Shown here: positions 54,415-62,928 of the stretch, one piece after another
Position numbering within the stretch: position 1 is the first letter of the stretch
How the letters are laid out: each line of letters opens with the position of its first letter
From: Bradyrhizobium sp. Arg816
GTDB lineage: Bacteria; Pseudomonadota; Alphaproteobacteria; Rhizobiales; Xanthobacteraceae
Length of the DNA stretch: 64,000 nt
Direction: 5' to 3'
NCBI RefSeq assembly: GCF_029989365.1
Contig: NZ_JAPRAQ010000013.1
Location: forward strand, 1-64,000
Program-made: the position numbers and the translations under genes
Notes under the pieces: model-generated
Told to the model about the DNA's origin: nothing
Database searches by the model: none
What the model saw: the letters and a program-made list of their open reading frames with translations, nothing else

Positions 54415-55608
54415 ATGACCTGCGCGAATCCCGCGGATCTCGCACAACGGAACGGAGCGTGGAGACATGTCGGGCGGGCACTCGTCGCCGCGGCGGCCGT
54501 GGTGGCGCTCGCCGGCTGCGAGGACAAGAACGCGTTCGTGGCGCCGCCGCCGCCGAAGGTGGACGTCGCGGCGCCCGTGCAGCGCGCGGTGACGCGCTAT
54601 GTCGAAGCTACCGGCACCACCGCGCCGGTCAAGAGCGTCGATCTGGTGGCGCGCGTGCAGGGCTTCCTGCAATCGATCGACTATCAGGACGGCAGCTTCG
54701 TCAAGCAGGGCACCCAGCTTTTCTTAATCGAGCCGGAGACCTACAAGCTCAAGCTCGAGCAGGCGCAGGCGGCCGAGGTCGGCGCGCAGGCCACGCTCAA
54801 GCAGGCCGAAGCCGATTTCAAGCGGCAGGCCGAGCTTGTGCAGCGCCAGGCGGTCTCGCAGTCCACCCTCGATACCTCGACGTCGACCCGCGACAACGCC
54901 CAGGCCAGTCTCCAGCAGGCGCAGGTCAATACGAGGCTCGCCGAGGTCAATTACGGCTACACCAAGGTGAGCGCGCCGTTTGACGGCATCGTCAGCGCGC
55001 ACCTGGTCTCGATCGGCGAGCTCGTCGGCGTCTCCTCCCCGACCCAGCTTGCAACCATCGTCGCGCTCGACCCGATCTGGGTGAACTTCACGGTCAACGA
55101 GCAGGATGTCCTTCGCATCCGCGCCGAAGCGATCCGCCGCGGGCTGACCGTGGCCGACCTCAAACAGTTGCCGCTCCAGGTGGGCCTCCAGACCGAGACC
55201 GGCTATCCGCATGAAGGCCACCTCGACTACATCTCGCCGACCCTCAATACATCGACGGGCACACTCGCGGTGCGCGGCGTCTTGCCCAACGACAAGCGGG
55301 CGCTGCTGCCCGGCTATTTCGTCCGGGTCCGGGTGCCCTTCGACCAGGACAAGAGCGCCCTCCTCGTGCCCGACACCGCGCTCGGCAGCGACCAGGGCGG
55401 CCGCTATCTCCTGGTCGTCAATAGCGACAACATTGTCGAGCAGCGCAAGGTGCAGATCGGTCAGGTCGACAACGGCCTGCGGGTGATCGAAAGCGGCTTG
55501 AAGCCTGATGACCGCGTGGTGATCGCAGGGCTGCTGCGCGTGATCCCGGGTCAGAAGATCGATCCGCAACTGACGAAGATCGAGCAGCCGCAGGCGTCTG
55601 CCAAGTGA
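54415..55608 (+). CDS. RND efflux periplasmic adaptor (AcrA-like lipoprotein)
   Basis: 397 residues from the ATG at 54415. The N-terminus ends in a lipobox VVALAGC at about residue 41. Barrel-sandwich and hairpin segments follow: GTTAPVKSVDLVARVQGFLQSI, the coiled-coil hairpin at about 115-195 (LEQAQAAEVGAQATLKQAEADF...), and the beta-barrel VSAPFDGIVSAHLVSIGELV. It links the inner-membrane pump to an outer-membrane channel. It is 13 bases upstream of the pump gene. Confidence 0.93.
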   Translation: MTCANPADLAQRNGAWRHVGRALVAAAAVVALAGCEDKNAFVAPPPPKVDVAAPVQRAVTRYVEATGTTAPVKSVDLVARVQGFLQSIDYQDGSFVKQGTQLFLIEPETYKLKLEQAQAAEVGAQATLKQAEADFKRQAELVQRQAVSQSTLDTSTSTRDNAQASLQQAQVNTRLAEVNYGYTKVSAPFDGIVSAHLVSIGELVGVSSPTQLATIVALDPIWVNFTVNEQDVLRIRAEAIRRGLTVADLKQLPLQVGLQTETGYPHEGHLDYISPTLNTSTGTLAVRGVLPNDKRALLPGYFVRVRVPFDQDKSALLVPDTALGSDQGGRYLLVVNSDNIVEQRKVQIGQVDNGLRVIESGLKPDDRVVIAGLLRVIPGQKIDPQLTKIEQPQASAK

Positions 55609-55621
55609 GGGGTCGCCAGCC

Positions 55622-58600
55622 ATGATCTCGAAATTCTTCATCGAGCGGCCGGTCCTCTCGAACGTCATCGCGCTTCTGATGATCCTGATCGGCGGCGTCG
55701 CGCTGTTCAACCTCGCGATCGCGCAATATCCCGACGTGGTGCCGCCGACGGTGCAGGTCACCACGCGCTATCCCGGCGCCAGCGCCAAGACGGTGATCGA
55801 TACCGTCGCGCTGCCGATCGAGCAGCAGGTCAACGGCGTCGAGGACATGCTCTACATGCAGTCCTACAGCGGCTCCGACGGCACCTACACGCTGACCGTG
55901 ACCTTCAAAATCGGCACCGACCTCAACTTCGCGCAGGTGCTGGTGCAAAACCGCGTCTCCAGCGCGCTATCGCAACTGCCATCCTCCGTGCAGAACCAGG
56001 GCGTCACCGTCCAGAAGAAGTCGACCTCGATCCTGCTGTTCGTGACGCTGACCTCGCCGGACAAGACATTCGACAGCCTTTATCTGAGCAACTACGCCAC
56101 CATCAACATTCGCGACGAGCTTTCGCGCCTGCCCGGCGTCGGCAACGTCACGGTGTTCGGCGCCGGCCAGTATTCGATGCGGGTGTGGCTCGATCCGAAC
56201 AAGCTCCAGGTCCGCGGACTGATGCCGTCGGACGTCGTCACGGCGATCCAGCAGCAGAGCCAGCAGGTCTCGGCCGGCCAGGTCGGCGCGCCGCCGACGC
56301 CGCCGGGCCAGGCGTTCCAGTACACGTTAAATGTCAACGGCCGGCTCGACGACACCACCCAGTTCGAGAACATCATCGTCAAATCAGGCACCAGTGGCGA
56401 CGTCACGCGCGTGCGCGACGTCGGCTGGGTCGAATTGGGCGCGCAGACCTACAGCCAGATCTTCTCGCTGAACAATCAGCCCGCCACCGGCATCGGCGTG
56501 TTCCAGTCGCCGGGCGCCAACGCGCTCCAGGTCGAGCAGGCCGTCGAGAAGAAGATGGCGGAGCTTGCAAAACGATTCCCCGAAGGCATCAAATACGACA
56601 CGCCGTTCGACACCACCAAATTCGTCGAAGCCTCGGTGCACGAGGTCTACATGACGCTGATCGAGGCCGGCCTGCTGGTGCTGGTCGTGATCCTGGTGTT
56701 CTTGCAGGACTGGCGCGCGATGCTGGTGCCGGCGACGACCGTGCCCGTCACCATCATCGGCGCGTTCGCGGCGATGGCGGCGCTCGGCTTCACCATCAAC
56801 ATGTCGACGCTGTTCGCGATCGTGCTCGCGATCGGCATCGTCGTCGACGACGCCATCGTCGTGGTCGAGGGCGCCGCGCACAACATCGAGCAGGGCATGA
56901 ACGGCCACGACGCCGCGATCAGGGCGATGGACCAGCTGTTCGCGCCGATCGTCGGCATCACCCTGGTGCTGATCTCGGTGTTCCTGCCGGCCTCGTTCCT
57001 CGCCGGCCTCACCGGGCGCATCTATTCGCAATTCGCGCTGGTGATCGCGGCGACCGCGCTGCTGTCCGCCATCAACGCGGCGACGCTGAAGCCGACGCAA
57101 TGCGCGCTCTGGCTGCGGCCGACGGTGCCGCCGGAGCAGCGCAATTTCTTCTACCGCGGCTTCAACGCCGTCTATAACCGTGTCGAGCGGGGCTACACCC
57201 GCCTCATCGGCGTCCTGTGCAGGAACAGCACGGTCTCGGTCGCATTCGCACTGGTGCTGATCGGGATCGGCGGCTACGGCCTGTCGCGGGTGCCGACCGG
57301 CTTCCTGCCGATCGAGGACCAGGGCTATCTGATCGCGGCCGTGCAACTGCCCGACGGCGCCGCGCTGGAGCGGACCCAGACGGTGCTCGACAGAGCGAGC
57401 GTGCTGATCAAGGACACGCCTGGTGTCCAGCAGGTCATCACCATCGCCGGCATCTCCGCGCTCGACAACAGCGCCAGCCTTGCCAATGCCGGCGTCGCCT
57501 ACATCATCCTGAAGGACTGGGGGGCGCGCAAAGGGCCCGGCGAGGATCTGCGTTCGCTGGTCTACGGGCTGAACGACAAGCTCGCGACCATCATGGAGGC
57601 ACGCACTTTGGTGCTGCCGCCGCCGCCGATCCAGGGCATCGGCAACGCGGCCGGTTTCTCGATGCAGGTCGAGCTGCGCGACGGCAACAGCGATTTTGCA
57701 AAGCTCCAGGCCATCACCGGCGCGATGGTTTCCAACGCCCAGAGCCAGAGCGCGCTGCAGCGCGTCTCGTCTTCGTTCCGCTCGTCGGTGCCGCAGTTCA
57801 ACGTCGAGATCGACCGCATCAAGACCCAGACGCTGCACGTCACCACCGATCAGGTGTTCGCGGCGCTGTCGACCTATCTCGGCTCGTCCTACGTCAATCA
57901 GTTCAACAAGTTCGGACGCGTGTTCCAGGTCTATACCCAGGCCGATCCCGCGTTCCGCGTCACCGAGCGCGACATCGCCAGCATGCAGGTGCGCAACTCG
58001 AACGGCGACATGATCCCGATCGGCACCGTCGCCACGATCACGCCGGCCACCGGCCCGTCGCTGATCAGCCTCTACAACCTCTACCCTTCCTCGACCATCG
58101 TCGGCCTGCCGGCGCAGGGCTACTCGTCCGGCCAGTCGCTGAAGCTGATGGAGGAGATCGGGGACAAGACGCTGCCGCCGGGCACAGGCTATGAGTGGAC
58201 CGCGATGTCCTACCAGGAGAAGGCCGTCTCGAACCAGATCTACTGGGTGTTTGGCCTTGCCATGCTGCTGGTCTATCTCGTGCTCGCCGGCCAGTACGAG
58301 AGCTGGTACGCGCCGATCTCGGTGATCCTCGCGGTGCCGCTGTCGCTGATCGGGCCCATGCTGGTCCTCAACGCGTTGAAGATCGACAACAACCTCTATT
58401 GCCAGATCGGCCTGATCCTGCTGATCGCGCTGTCGGCCAAGAACGCGATCCTGATCGTCGAGGTCGGGCTCGAGCTGCACGGCCGCGACGGCAAGCCGGT
58501 GCTGGAATCCGCGATCGAGGCGGCGCGCGCCCGTTTCCGGCCGATCCTGATGACGTCGTTCGCCTTCATCCTCGGCGTGGTGCCGCTGGTGATCGCGACC

Positions 58601-58780
58601 GGCGCCGGCGCCAGCGCCCGCAAGTCGATCGGCATCACCGTATTCTCCGGCATGCTGGCCTCGACCTGCCTTGCAGTGCTGTTCGTGCCGGCCTTCTTCG
58701 TGGTGGTGCAGCGCTTCGAGAACTGGCGTGCATCGAAGAAGCCGCCGAAGGCGCAACCGGTGGCCGAGGTGAAACCCTAG
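55622..58780 (+). CDS. RND multidrug efflux transporter (AcrB/HAE1 type)
   Basis: 1052 residues with the HAE1 marks: MISKFFIERPVLSNVIALLMILIGG at the start, PDVVPPTVQVTTRYPGASAKTV, the central membrane segment FAIVLAIGIVVDDAIVVVEGAAHNIEQG (proton-relay Asp pair), the second-half VPTGFLPIEDQGYLIAAVQLPDGA, and the C-terminal ILLIALSAKNAILIVEV. It exports toxic compounds or plant metabolites using proton force, with the adaptor 13 bases upstream. No outer-membrane channel gene is present in the window. Confidence 0.95.
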   Translation: MISKFFIERPVLSNVIALLMILIGGVALFNLAIAQYPDVVPPTVQVTTRYPGASAKTVIDTVALPIEQQVNGVEDMLYMQSYSGSDGTYTLTVTFKIGTDLNFAQVLVQNRVSSALSQLPSSVQNQGVTVQKKSTSILLFVTLTSPDKTFDSLYLSNYATINIRDELSRLPGVGNVTVFGAGQYSMRVWLDPNKLQVRGLMPSDVVTAIQQQSQQVSAGQVGAPPTPPGQAFQYTLNVNGRLDDTTQFENIIVKSGTSGDVTRVRDVGWVELGAQTYSQIFSLNNQPATGIGVFQSPGANALQVEQAVEKKMAELAKRFPEGIKYDTPFDTTKFVEASVHEVYMTLIEAGLLVLVVILVFLQDWRAMLVPATTVPVTIIGAFAAMAALGFTINMSTLFAIVLAIGIVVDDAIVVVEGAAHNIEQGMNGHDAAIRAMDQLFAPIVGITLVLISVFLPASFLAGLTGRIYSQFALVIAATALLSAINAATLKPTQCALWLRPTVPPEQRNFFYRGFNAVYNRVERGYTRLIGVLCRNSTVSVAFALVLIGIGGYGLSRVPTGFLPIEDQGYLIAAVQLPDGAALERTQTVLDRASVLIKDTPGVQQVITIAGISALDNSASLANAGVAYIILKDWGARKGPGEDLRSLVYGLNDKLATIMEARTLVLPPPPIQGIGNAAGFSMQVELRDGNSDFAKLQAITGAMVSNAQSQSALQRVSSSFRSSVPQFNVEIDRIKTQTLHVTTDQVFAALSTYLGSSYVNQFNKFGRVFQVYTQADPAFRVTERDIASMQVRNSNGDMIPIGTVATITPATGPSLISLYNLYPSSTIVGLPAQGYSSGQSLKLMEEIGDKTLPPGTGYEWTAMSYQEKAVSNQIYWVFGLAMLLVYLVLAGQYESWYAPISVILAVPLSLIGPMLVLNALKIDNNLYCQIGLILLIALSAKNAILIVEVGLELHGRDGKPVLESAIEAARARFRPILMTSFAFILGVVPLVIATGAGASARKSIGITVFSGMLASTCLAVLFVPAFFVVVQRFENWRASKKPPKAQPVAEVKP

Positions 58781-58799
58781 GCTTTTCCTGCGGAGGCCT

Positions 58800-58950
58800 G
58801 TCCGATAAAAAAAGTCGAAAACAACCCCATGCACAGTAGAACGGCGTTGATGGCATTGGGGTTTTTGGAGCGTTCCGGTGCTTTGACACGTCGGGCAAAA
58901 CACTGGCAGAATGGCATGATGGGCAGGCATTGCACGACGTGCCGTCACAT
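58800..58950. repeat. Likely dispersed intergenic repeat
   Basis: A stretch containing ATGCACAGTAGAACGGCG and CGTCGGGCAAAACACTGG, with the reverse reading MPVFCPTCQ-like peptide. I recall this signature from several Bradyrhizobium intergenic regions, but could not check. Located between the RND pump and the family-A palindrome. Confidence 0.35.
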
Positions 58951-58954
58951 CCCC

Positions 58955-59040
58955 CGTCATTGCGAGCGCAGCGAAGCAATCCAGAGTCCCTCTGCGGAGG
59001 CCGTCTGGATTGCTTCGTCGCTACGCTCCTCGCAATGACG
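58955..59040. repeat. Palindromic intergenic repeat, family A copy 2
   Basis: CGTCATTGCGAG ... GAAGCAATCCAGA, then TCTGGATTGCTTCG ... CTCGCAATGACG. The halves are reverse complements, forming an 86-base hairpin. Same ends and core as the copy at 20785-20905. It separates the RND and MFS genes and may act as a terminator. Confidence 0.8.
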
Positions 59041-59059
59041 AGCGGAGAGAGCCCCGGCC

Positions 59060-60232
59060 TCACGCCGGCTGCGGCGTCCTGATCTCGCGCGGCAGGATGA
59101 TCGCGGCGGCGATCGCGAGCAGGCAGAGCGCGGCGAAGGCGTGCAGCATGGTGACGAAGCCGCCCTGCTCGTAGAGCCAGGCGACCAGGCCGACGGAGGC
59201 GCCCGCGGCGGTGAAGCCGATGAAATAGCGCACCGCATAGGCGCGCGAGCGCCATTCCTCGCTGGTGTACTTGCCAACCATGGCATCGTTCACCGTGACC
59301 TGCCCGAACGCACCCATGACGATGCCTATCGAGACCAGGATCAGCGGGAGATTGGACAGGCTCGCGGCGAGATACAGAAACGGCGCCAGCATGAAGGACA
59401 GCGGCAGCGCCACCGTCTTCAGCGAGTAGCGGTCGAGCAGCCGGCCGATCGTGTACTGCGTCATCGCGCCGAACACGTAGACGCAGGCGGCGATGACGCC
59501 GAGCAGCGCAGGGCTTTTCGTCAGGTCCGCAAGCCGTTCCGCGAACAGTTTTGGCAGCGCGACGGTCACGGCATTGAAGGTCGTCGAGATCGCGATCACG
59601 ACGATCAGCAGCGACAGGATCACGCGCCACATGTCTTTCTTCGCCACGCGCGCTTGAGCTGCCGCCTGCTTCGAGCCCTTGCGGTCCTCGTGCACGACCA
59701 TCATCGCAAAGGCGATGCCGATCAGGATGGTGACGACACCGGGCACGATGAAGGCAAAACGCCATCCGAGATACTGGCCGATCACGCCGGTGACCAGCGC
59801 GGACGACGCAACGCCGAGATTGCCCCAGACGCCGTTGATCCCCATCTCGCGGCCGAGCCGGTCGGCATAGGACACGATCATCGCGGTGCCGACGGGATGA
59901 TAGATCGAGGCAAAAATGCCGATCGCGAACAGCGCCGCGCCGAGCTGTGCCGGGGTCTGCACGAAGCCGACCGAGATCATGGACGCACCGATGCCGACGA
60001 AGAAGATCAGCATCATGTGGCGGCGGCTCCAGCGGTCCCCGAGCCAGCCGGTGAGCAGCGAGCCCGCGCCGAAGGCGACGAAGCCCGGCGTCGCATAGGG
60101 CAGAAGTTCCGAATAGGCCATGCCGAGCGCCGGCCCCATGATGATCACGGCGGCGGCGAAGATCAGCATCGCATAATGGTCGATGAAATGGCCTGCGTTG
60201 ACGAAACTGATCACCCGGCTGGGGCTGTTCAT
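59060..60232 (-). CDS. MFS transporter
   Basis: 390 residues from the ATG at 60232, with AGGAGAGG upstream; the longer frame to 60412 overlaps the divergent regulator gene. About twelve hydrophobic segments are visible. The MFS motif A region is GWLGDRWSRRHMM at about 62-74. Other marks include GIFASIYHPVGTAMIVSYADRLGREMG. Substrate unknown. Divergent from an AraC regulator 51 bases away, which is its likely controller. Confidence 0.9.
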   Translation of the reverse strand: MNSPSRVISFVNAGHFIDHYAMLIFAAAVIIMGPALGMAYSELLPYATPGFVAFGAGSLLTGWLGDRWSRRHMMLIFFVGIGASMISVGFVQTPAQLGAALFAIGIFASIYHPVGTAMIVSYADRLGREMGINGVWGNLGVASSALVTGVIGQYLGWRFAFIVPGVVTILIGIAFAMMVVHEDRKGSKQAAAQARVAKKDMWRVILSLLIVVIAISTTFNAVTVALPKLFAERLADLTKSPALLGVIAACVYVFGAMTQYTIGRLLDRYSLKTVALPLSFMLAPFLYLAASLSNLPLILVSIGIVMGAFGQVTVNDAMVGKYTSEEWRSRAYAVRYFIGFTAAGASVGLVAWLYEQGGFVTMLHAFAALCLLAIAAAIILPREIRTPQPA

Positions 60233-60283
60233 TCCGAATCCTCTCCTGCTCCGAAATGAGTTATATGTCCTGGGCATGACGGG

Positions 60284-61090
60284 ATGCTGCCAATGACTGT
60301 CGTCGAAACGCCAATCCTCCGGGAGGTCCGGAGCAACCATCTCTCGCCCGCGGGCGTGCACCTCGTCGCACGCGACTATCCCAAGGGCATGCGGATCGAT
60401 CCGCATATGCACCGCGAGTCACAACTCATCTACGCGGCCAGGGGGACGATGCAGGTGACGACGCCCGCGGGGCGCTGGCTGGTGCCGCCGGACCGCGCCG
60501 TCTGGGTGCCAGCGGGTCTCGAGCATGCCCTCGACCTGCTCGCCGACATCGAGATGCGCACGCTGTATTTCGACCTGCCCTGGCTGAAGCGCGAGCAGCG
60601 CTATGAGGGGCTCACCAAGGAATTCGTGGTGCGGGTGTCGTCGCTGCTCAACCAGGCGATCCTGGCACTGTTCGACGCACGCAACACCGAGGAACGCACA
60701 GAGCTGCTGGTCCGCCTGGTGATGCTGGAATTGCACCAGGCCGAGGATCCCGCGACCTTCGTGCCGCTGCCGCGTGAGCCGCGCTGCCGGCGCGCCGCGA
60801 TGATCGTGCTGGACGATCCCACCGGCCTGCACGACATCGACACGCTGGCGCGCGAGGTCGGAACCTCCGCGCGTACGTTGTCGCGGCTATTTTCAACCGA
60901 GACTCAACTGAGCTTCAAGAGCTGGTGCCAGCGCGCAAGGGTTGCGGCGGCGATCCAGCGACTGTCGACCGACGCCAATGTGTCGGTGAAGCAGCTCGCC
61001 GCCCAGCTCGGCTATGCCAGCGTGCCGGCGTTTTCGGCAGCATTCCGTCAGGTGACGGGGCGGACGCCGACGGAGTTTGCGGGGAAGTAG
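60284..61090 (+). CDS. AraC-family regulator with N-terminal cupin
   Basis: 268 residues. The cupin is in the first ~120 residues (MRIDPHMHRESQLIYAARGTMQV, with His ligands). The C-terminal ~100 residues carry the two helix-turn-helix motifs (DIDTLAREVGTSARTLSRLFSTET; VSVKQLAAQLGYASVPAFSAAFRQVTG). It is divergent from the MFS gene and probably regulates it. Confidence 0.88.
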   Translation: MLPMTVVETPILREVRSNHLSPAGVHLVARDYPKGMRIDPHMHRESQLIYAARGTMQVTTPAGRWLVPPDRAVWVPAGLEHALDLLADIEMRTLYFDLPWLKREQRYEGLTKEFVVRVSSLLNQAILALFDARNTEERTELLVRLVMLELHQAEDPATFVPLPREPRCRRAAMIVLDDPTGLHDIDTLAREVGTSARTLSRLFSTETQLSFKSWCQRARVAAAIQRLSTDANVSVKQLAAQLGYASVPAFSAAFRQVTGRTPTEFAGK

Positions 61091-61110
61091 GGTTGCTGCC
61101 GCACTCACGG

Positions 61111-61215
61111 TGTCGTCGCCCGGCTTGACCGGGCGACCCAGTATTCCAGAGACGGCCGTGATTGAACCGAGAGGCCGCGGCGTACTGGATGCCCCGGTCA
61201 AGCCGCGGCATGACG
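61111..61215. repeat. Palindromic intergenic repeat, family B copy 1
   Basis: Starts TGTCGTCGCCCGGCTTGACC and ends with CCCCGGTCAAGCCGCGGCATGACG, where the ends are mirrored. CCAGTATTCCAGAG and GTACTGGATGC are the inner marks. A second copy is at 62773-62890. Confidence 0.78.
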
Positions 61216-61373
61216 GCTTTGGTGGCACTCTCGGCCTTCGCGGGACATGACAGCTTTCCTGATGGCGCATGGCACCACGAAAGATACAAAATTCCTCCGC
61301 TTGATTGTGATCGGCTTCCGCCTAAATCCCGTGTAAGCTTCCGCAGCGCACAAACCGGAATCGAAAAGCCCAG

Positions 61374-62726
61374 ATGGCCAACGCCTTCTTCTCAGACCTG
61401 CTCGCCACCATCTCCGATCGCGGCCGCACGCTGTTGCGCCGCGGGGATTCCGCCGACACCAAGCACGATGCCGAAGGCCTGATCGAGCTCTGCGGTGCGC
61501 TGCTGTCCGGTCGTGGCGAAGCTTCGGGCACTGCCATGGCGCGTGACGTGCTCGACATCTACCAGGAGTTGGATGCGGCAGGACGCCGCGCCTTCTTCGA
61601 AGCCCTGGTGCGCGATTTCGGCCCCGATCGCGAACGCCTGTCCAAGGCGATCGAAAAATGGCGCGCCAGGCCCAGTGACGAAGACGCAAGCTCGCTGCAC
61701 TTCGCCTCCGAGCCGCGCCGGCAGGAGCTGATCCGCCGCCTCAACCGCGCGCCGGGCGGCACCGGCGATCTCGTCAACATGCGCGCCGATCTGCTCGGCA
61801 TGATGAACGGCCACACCGATCTCGCCGCGCTCGATCGCGACGTCTCGCATCTTCTCTCGTCGTGGTTCAACAGGGGGTTTCTCGTGCTGCGCCGGATTGA
61901 CTGGTCGACCCCGGCCAACATCCTCGAAAAAATCATCCGTTACGAAGCCGTGCACGAGATCAGCGATTGGGACGATCTGCGCCGCCGCATCGATCCGGTC
62001 GACCGGCGCTGCTACGCCTTCTTCCATCCGGCGATGGTGGACGAGCCCCTGATCTTCGTCGAGGTGGCGCTGACCGAGACGATCCCCGGTGCGATCGCGC
62101 CGCTGCTGGCGGTCGACCGCCAGCATCTGCCGATCGAGCGCGCGCGCACCGCAGTGTTCTATTCGATCTCCAACACCCAGCGCGGCCTTGGCGGCATCTC
62201 CTTCGGCAGCTTCCTGATCAAGCAGGTGGTGGAAGAGCTGCGCCGCGAGACGCCAAAACTCGACACCTTCGTGACGCTGTCGCCGGTGCCGGGCTTCATG
62301 CAATGGGTGAAGCAGGACAAGGACCTGCCGCTGTCGGACGAGGACCGCGAGATCCTGAAGCGCCTCGACGATCCCAAATGGTTCGAGAACCCCGAGACGA
62401 CCACGCTGCTACGCTCCGTGATCGAGCCGCTCGCGGCCTATTACTTCCTGAAGGCGCGCACGCCGAAGGGCAAGCTGATCGATTCCGTCGCCCGCTTCCA
62501 CCTCGGCAACGGCGCACGGCTCGAGCGCATCAACTGGCTCGGCGACCTCTCGCCGAAAGGCGCGCGCGAGTCCGCCGGCGTGATGGTCAACTACCTCTAC
62601 CGCCTCGACGACATCGAGAAGAACCACGAAGCCTACGCCAATGACGGCGAGGTCGTGGCTTCGAGCGCGGTGAAGAAGCTGCTCAAGGGCGAGGGACGAC
62701 GGCTGCTGGACATGCGGTTGTCGTAG
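61374..62726 (+). CDS. Malonyl-CoA decarboxylase
   Basis: 450 residues. The N-terminal helical part (about 1-145) leads to the catalytic domain of the family: HEISDWDDLRRRIDPVDRRCYAFFHPAMVDEPLIFVEVAL at about 195-235, YSISNTQRGLGGISFGSFLIKQVVEEL, LSPVPGFMQWV, and NGARLERINWLGDLSPKG near the end, where a conserved His/Ser pair is used. It converts malonyl-CoA to acetyl-CoA (MatA in rhizobia). No matB or matC gene is visible beside it; the gene stands alone between two family-B repeats. Confidence 0.92.
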   Translation: MANAFFSDLLATISDRGRTLLRRGDSADTKHDAEGLIELCGALLSGRGEASGTAMARDVLDIYQELDAAGRRAFFEALVRDFGPDRERLSKAIEKWRARPSDEDASSLHFASEPRRQELIRRLNRAPGGTGDLVNMRADLLGMMNGHTDLAALDRDVSHLLSSWFNRGFLVLRRIDWSTPANILEKIIRYEAVHEISDWDDLRRRIDPVDRRCYAFFHPAMVDEPLIFVEVALTETIPGAIAPLLAVDRQHLPIERARTAVFYSISNTQRGLGGISFGSFLIKQVVEELRRETPKLDTFVTLSPVPGFMQWVKQDKDLPLSDEDREILKRLDDPKWFENPETTTLLRSVIEPLAAYYFLKARTPKGKLIDSVARFHLGNGARLERINWLGDLSPKGARESAGVMVNYLYRLDDIEKNHEAYANDGEVVASSAVKKLLKGEGRRLLDMRLS

Positions 62727-62772
62727 GGGGACGGCCTCGGCCGCTTGCGTTGGTTCGCAGCCACAATCTCGG

Positions 62773-62890
62773 TGTCATCGCCCGGCCTTGACCGGGCGAT
62801 CCAGTATTCCAGAGGCCGGCGTTGAAGCGCTCGCTCTCGCCACATTCGCCGCAGCGTACTGGATGCCCCGGTCAAGCCGGGGCATGACAG
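62773..62890. repeat. Palindromic intergenic repeat, family B copy 2
   Basis: TGTCATCGCCCGGCCTTGACC at the left and CCCCGGTCAAGCCGGGGCATGACAG at the right, with the same internal CCAGTATTCCAGAG and GTACTGGATGC as the first copy. It lies between the malonyl-CoA decarboxylase and tarD genes. Confidence 0.8.
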
Positions 62891-62928
62891 CGGAGAGCGT
62901 GGCGTGGCCGTCGCAACCCAAGCGCCCC

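Noticed and set aside
56384..58960. 858-residue open frame antisense to the RND pump gene
   Set aside because: It is the shadow of the high-GC codon pattern of the RND gene; its composition is His/Arg/Asp-rich and no domain is visible.
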